Positions 6,586-9,083 of a stretch of 9,083 nucleotides of DNA are shown here, in pieces. The notes beneath the pieces are model-generated. The model saw only the letters and a list, made by a program, of their open reading frames with translations. It was not told where the DNA came from and did no database searches. Position 1 is the first letter of the stretch. Each line of letters starts with the position of its first letter. The stretch covers positions 1-9,083 of the forward strand of contig JAICIG010000327.1 of NCBI GenBank assembly GCA_025924495.1. Reading direction: 5' to 3'. The DNA is from Pirellulales bacterium (GTDB taxonomy: Bacteria; Planctomycetota; Planctomycetia; Pirellulales; JAICIG01). The translations under genes and the position numbers were made by a program.

Positions 6586-6641
6586 CCGCAGCATAATCGG
6601 GGGTAGGCTGGAAATCATCGCCTACATGGCAGCGCCAGACT

Positions 6642-7244
6642 TTAGCCTGCCGCCTTGGTTCCGTTGCGCGCCGCAAATTCCTTGATCAACTCTTCGATTC
6701 GAGCGGTGTAGGGGCCTTCCATGTCAAGCATTGAAACCTGCCCGTCGGCTGACCGCAGAATGATGCCGGGCATGCCGGCCGCTTTGCTTCGTTTGGTGAG
6801 TGAGGCGTCCTCCGACAATCGCACGAGTTGTGCCACGCATTGAAGGGCTTCGTCTTGTTTCTCCAACTGCAAAAGTGCTTTCGCTTGTCCGACCAGGGCT
6901 TCGAAAAGCAAGCGGCTGGCCTGCGTAATCGCCTTGGAGTAAATCTTCAACGCGGCCTTGGGATCGTCTTCGACCGCGTCGAGGAAATTTCCTAGCTCGA
7001 TGGCGGCTGCCGGCGACGAGTCGTCGAGCATGATCGCCTCCTCAAGCGATTGCTTAGCGTCTTCCAAGCTGGCACTCGGGGCGTCTTGCAATTGAATCAA
7101 TTCCGCTCGGAGCAGGTGCAAGCGTGCGTTGCCCGGCCACGTTTTTAGCGACACTTCGACTGCATTCAGGGCGGTATCGTAGTCGCCTTGTGACCGGCGG
7201 CTCTGAACGCCGGCCAACGATTTCTTGAATGTTTGCCCTTTCAT
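6642..7244 (-). CDS. TPR-repeat protein
   Basis: This encodes 200 residues with no signal peptide, so it is probably cytoplasmic. Tetratricopeptide-like helix pairs are visible: RRSQGDYDTALNAVEVSLKT with NARLHLLRAELIQL (about 16-52), an acidic helix pair with LEEAIMLDDSSPAAAIELGN (about 66-86), and DPKAALKIYSKAIT through ALLQLEKQDEALQCVAQLV (about 93-142). The C-terminal 50 residues leave the pattern (GIILRSADGQVSMLDMEG, then a closing helix). TPR units usually bind protein partners; no partner can be named here. The start overlaps the preceding gene's stop as ATGA, with AAGGAG at 7253-7258 eight bases upstream, so the two are very likely coupled. The last codon and stop overlap a degenerate CTAAAG-type palindrome. 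Confidence 0.85.
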   Translation of the reverse strand: MKGQTFKKSLAGVQSRRSQGDYDTALNAVEVSLKTWPGNARLHLLRAELIQLQDAPSASLEDAKQSLEEAIMLDDSSPAAAIELGNFLDAVEDDPKAALKIYSKAITQASRLLFEALVGQAKALLQLEKQDEALQCVAQLVRLSEDASLTKRSKAAGMPGIILRSADGQVSMLDMEGPYTARIEELIKEFAARNGTKAAG

Positions 7245-7474
7245 TCGCGTCGCTCCTTACCTTTTTCTTGCAATCGCTTCGCCTGCTCGATCAGCTTCTT
7301 CATCTGTCGAGCGTTCGTGTCCGGCGGATTGTCGGACGCCAACTCCTTGATCTCCCCATAAGTTCTCTTTCCATAGTCGCTATGGTAGGAGCGCGACCGC
7401 TTAAGACTGCCTGGTATCAAGTCGTCTGCCAGGTCGTCGTCGTCCGCCATGCTGATTCTCGGCCCGGTTTCCAT
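7241..7474 (-). CDS. Small charged protein of unknown function
   Basis: This encodes 77 residues if it starts at ATG 7474, or 69 from ATG 7450 (MADDDDLADD). Neither start has a strong Shine-Dalgarno sequence; 7474 has a weak GAAGTGG close by. The N-terminus is acidic, the middle has SYHSDYGKRTYGEIKEL, and the C-terminus is a basic, probably helical tail (ARQMKKLIEQAKRLQEKGKE). I do not recognise the family. It is credible as a gene because it sits 21 bases after the EF-G stop, overlaps the TPR gene by ATGA and carries that gene's ribosome site in its final codons. It may act with the TPR protein, which is an inference from coupling only. Confidence 0.65.
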   Translation of the reverse strand: METGPRISMADDDDLADDLIPGSLKRSRSYHSDYGKRTYGEIKELASDNPPDTNARQMKKLIEQAKRLQEKGKERRE

Positions 7475-7495
7475 ACCACTTCTCTCGCGAGGAGC

Positions 7496-9083
7496 CTACA
7501 TAAACGCCTGCAAAACCTCTTCCGGAGCCGGGCCATAGGCGGTGGGCTCCATCGAGCAGGAAGCGCGGCCCTGGCTCAGGCTGCGAATGGCGCTGGAGTA
7601 ACCAAAGAGATTGGCCAACGGAGCTTCGGCCTCAATGATGGTATTGCGGCCGCGAACGAGCGTTTCGGTAATCATCGCCCGCCGTTGCTGCAGGTCGCTG
7701 ACGATGTCGCCCAAATGCTCTTCCGGCGTGGTGATCTCCAGTTTCATGATCGGCTCTAAAAGCACGATGCCGGCCTCGCGCAGGCCGCTGCGAAAGGCGT
7801 CGGCCGCGGCGCGGCGGAACGCGATTTCGTTCGAGCCCGTTTCGCTCGTCTCGCCGCCGAGTGTCGTAAGCTTGACCTTCATCAGCGGATAGCCCAGCGA
7901 ACCGCCGCCTTCGGCCTCTTGCGTCAAGGCGTCGAGCACCGCCTGCAAATACTCCGGCGGAATGCCTTCGCCCCTGCCGAGCAAAACCGTCACCGCGCGG
8001 TCGCCGGTAAGCTGCGGCTCCATGCGAATGGCAACCCGAGCAAAGAGCGGTTGGCCGGCCACGTGCTGGTTGCACTCGCCGGTCACCTCCACCGCTTGCT
8101 TGATCGTCTCGCGATAGCTCACTTGCGGCTTCTTGACCTTCACGTTCAGATGATAATCTCGCAACAGCCGGTGTTTGATCACCTCCAGGTGCAGTTCGCC
8201 CATGCCGCTGATCAGCGTTTGGCCGGTTTCTTCGCTGGTCGATGCGCGGAACGTCGGATCCTGACGCTTGAGCATCTCCAGCGTGTCTGCCAGCTTTTTA
8301 CGCTCGGCCGACGTTTCGGGCTCGATGGCCATCGAGATGACCGTCTCCGGAAACTGGATCGATTCCAGCAGAATCGGTTCCTTGGCATCGCAGAGAGTAT
8401 CGCCGGTCACCGAGTTTCGCAGGCCGATGATGCCCACGATATCGCCGGTTTCGACCTGCGGCACCTGTTCTTTGCGGCTGGCTTGCACGTGCCAAAGCTG
8501 GGCGACGTTCTCCTTTTTGTCTTTGCCGGGATTGTAGGCCCGCGTATTGGCCTTCAGCACGCCGGAATAAATGCGCACAAAATGCAAATCGCCGTGCTTG
8601 TCGGCCACCACTTTGAACACCAGCCCGCAAAAAGGCTCCGTGTTCTCCGGCTTGCGCAGCAGCTCTTTTTCCGGCTTTTTGGGATCGGTGCCTTTGACAG
8701 GCGGACGGTCGAGCGGGCTGGGAAGGTAGTAGCCCACTGCGTCCAACAGCGGCTGGATGCCCGTATGATCGAGTGCGGAGCCGCATAACACCGGCACCAC
8801 CAGCCGGTGCGTGGTCGCCTCACGCAGCACGCGTCGCACAAGCTCGTCGGGCACGCTCAGCTCGGCCAACGCCAATTCCATCAACTCATTGCTGTAATCG
8901 TAGAGCTTCTCCAGCATCTGATCGCGATACAGCCTGGCTTCATCGATCAGATCGTCCGGAATCTCGTTTTCGACCACTTCCTTGCCCAGGCTCTCGGGCG
9001 TGAAGGTGAGAAGCTTCATGCTCACCAAGTCGATCATGCCTCGAAACGCGCCCGGCATGTGGGGTGGCCCGGCGCCCACCGGA
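7496..9083 (-). CDS. Elongation factor G paralogue (spirochaete/planctomycete type), 5' end outside window
   Basis: The frame is open to the right edge and ends with TAG at 7496-7498; about 528 residues are present of the usual ~690. The GTPase motifs P-loop, DxxG and NKxD lie outside. Counting from 9079, the visible parts are the end of the G domain (FRGMIDLVSMK at 13-22, VPVLCGSALDHTGIQPLLDAV at 95-115), domain II with FVRIYSGVLKAN (167-178) and TGDIVGIIGL (211-220), domain III with GQTLISGMGELHLEV (286-300), domain IV with EIAFRRAAADAF and VLLEPIMKLEITTPEEHLGD (418-458), and domain V ending in LFGYSSAIRSLSQGRASCSM. EF-G translocates tRNA-mRNA on the ribosome or, with RRF, recycles it. The domain IV tip reads GGETSETGSNE, without the His of E. 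coli EF-G (His583). With the GRASCSMEP ending this suggests a specialised paralogue such as spdEFG1, but I cannot separate the subtypes without alignment. It heads a likely three-gene unit. Confidence 0.9.
   Translation of the reverse strand, partial: PVGAGPPHMPGAFRGMIDLVSMKLLTFTPESLGKEVVENEIPDDLIDEARLYRDQMLEKLYDYSNELMELALAELSVPDELVRRVLREATTHRLVVPVLCGSALDHTGIQPLLDAVGYYLPSPLDRPPVKGTDPKKPEKELLRKPENTEPFCGLVFKVVADKHGDLHFVRIYSGVLKANTRAYNPGKDKKENVAQLWHVQASRKEQVPQVETGDIVGIIGLRNSVTGDTLCDAKEPILLESIQFPETVISMAIEPETSAERKKLADTLEMLKRQDPTFRASTSEETGQTLISGMGELHLEVIKHRLLRDYHLNVKVKKPQVSYRETIKQAVEVTGECNQHVAGQPLFARVAIRMEPQLTGDRAVTVLLGRGEGIPPEYLQAVLDALTQEAEGGGSLGYPLMKVKLTTLGGETSETGSNEIAFRRAAADAFRSGLREAGIVLLEPIMKLEITTPEEHLGDIVSDLQQRRAMITETLVRGRNTIIEAEAPLANLFGYSSAIRSLSQGRASCSMEPTAYGPAPEEVLQAFM

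Noticed and set aside
6603..6625. Terminator between the converging Uma2 fragment and TPR gene
   Set aside because: The only stem is GTAGGC/GCCTAC with an 11-base loop and no T-run on either strand, too weak to call.
7919..8788. Long plus-strand open frame of 289 codons antisense to EF-G
   Set aside because: The opposite frame has clear EF-G domain motifs throughout; this frame is composition-driven antisense and has no recognisable family.

Overview
The window looks like chromosomal DNA from a GC-rich planctomycete, probably of the Pirellulales/Pirellula type. The reasons are a secreted protein ending in an NPCBM domain and carrying tandem small beta repeats, Ala/Pro-rich linkers next to signal peptides, an EF-G paralogue of the spirochaete/planctomycete type, a Uma2-family fragment, and intergenic palindromes with CTAAAG-type centres. 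This is recognition by eye; no search was run.

Left part, 1-5971, minus strand. Four genes read leftwards as one apparent operon. In order they are a 621-residue exported coiled-coil protein (4106-5971), a 277-residue exported protein (3273-4106), a large exported NPCBM-domain protein (1169-3301), and an exported protein whose C-terminus lies beyond the left edge (1-1169). Two junctions are one-base stop/start overlaps (TAATG, TGATG), and the third candidate start overlaps the upstream gene by 29 bases. Each start has a purine-rich Shine-Dalgarno sequence inside the preceding gene. All four products have signal peptides, so the operon probably builds something in the periplasm or cell envelope. 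None has a recognisable catalytic motif.

The most unusual feature lies in the 5' ends of the three downstream genes. Each has a different repeat between its coupled start codon and its signal-peptide core: a 159-bp fold-back element with 19-bp perfect inverted ends (3903-4061), a cluster of three palindromes (3025-3102), and two head-to-head octamer arrays (1048-1130). All three are read through in frame and would put long extensions in front of the signal peptides. The last gene also carries a second octamer array (275-346) inside its coding sequence.

Middle, 5972-6641. A possible promoter for the operon lies at 6003-6031. Next is the C-terminal half of a Uma2-family protein on the plus strand (6211-6585), which lacks its N-terminus and looks like a pseudogene. 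It converges on the next gene set.

Right part, 6642-9083, minus strand. An EF-G paralogue (5' end outside the window) is followed 21 bases later by a small charged protein of unknown function, which overlaps a TPR protein by ATGA. These three are likely co-transcribed. No rRNA, tRNA, CRISPR array, transposase or convincing intrinsic terminator was seen.
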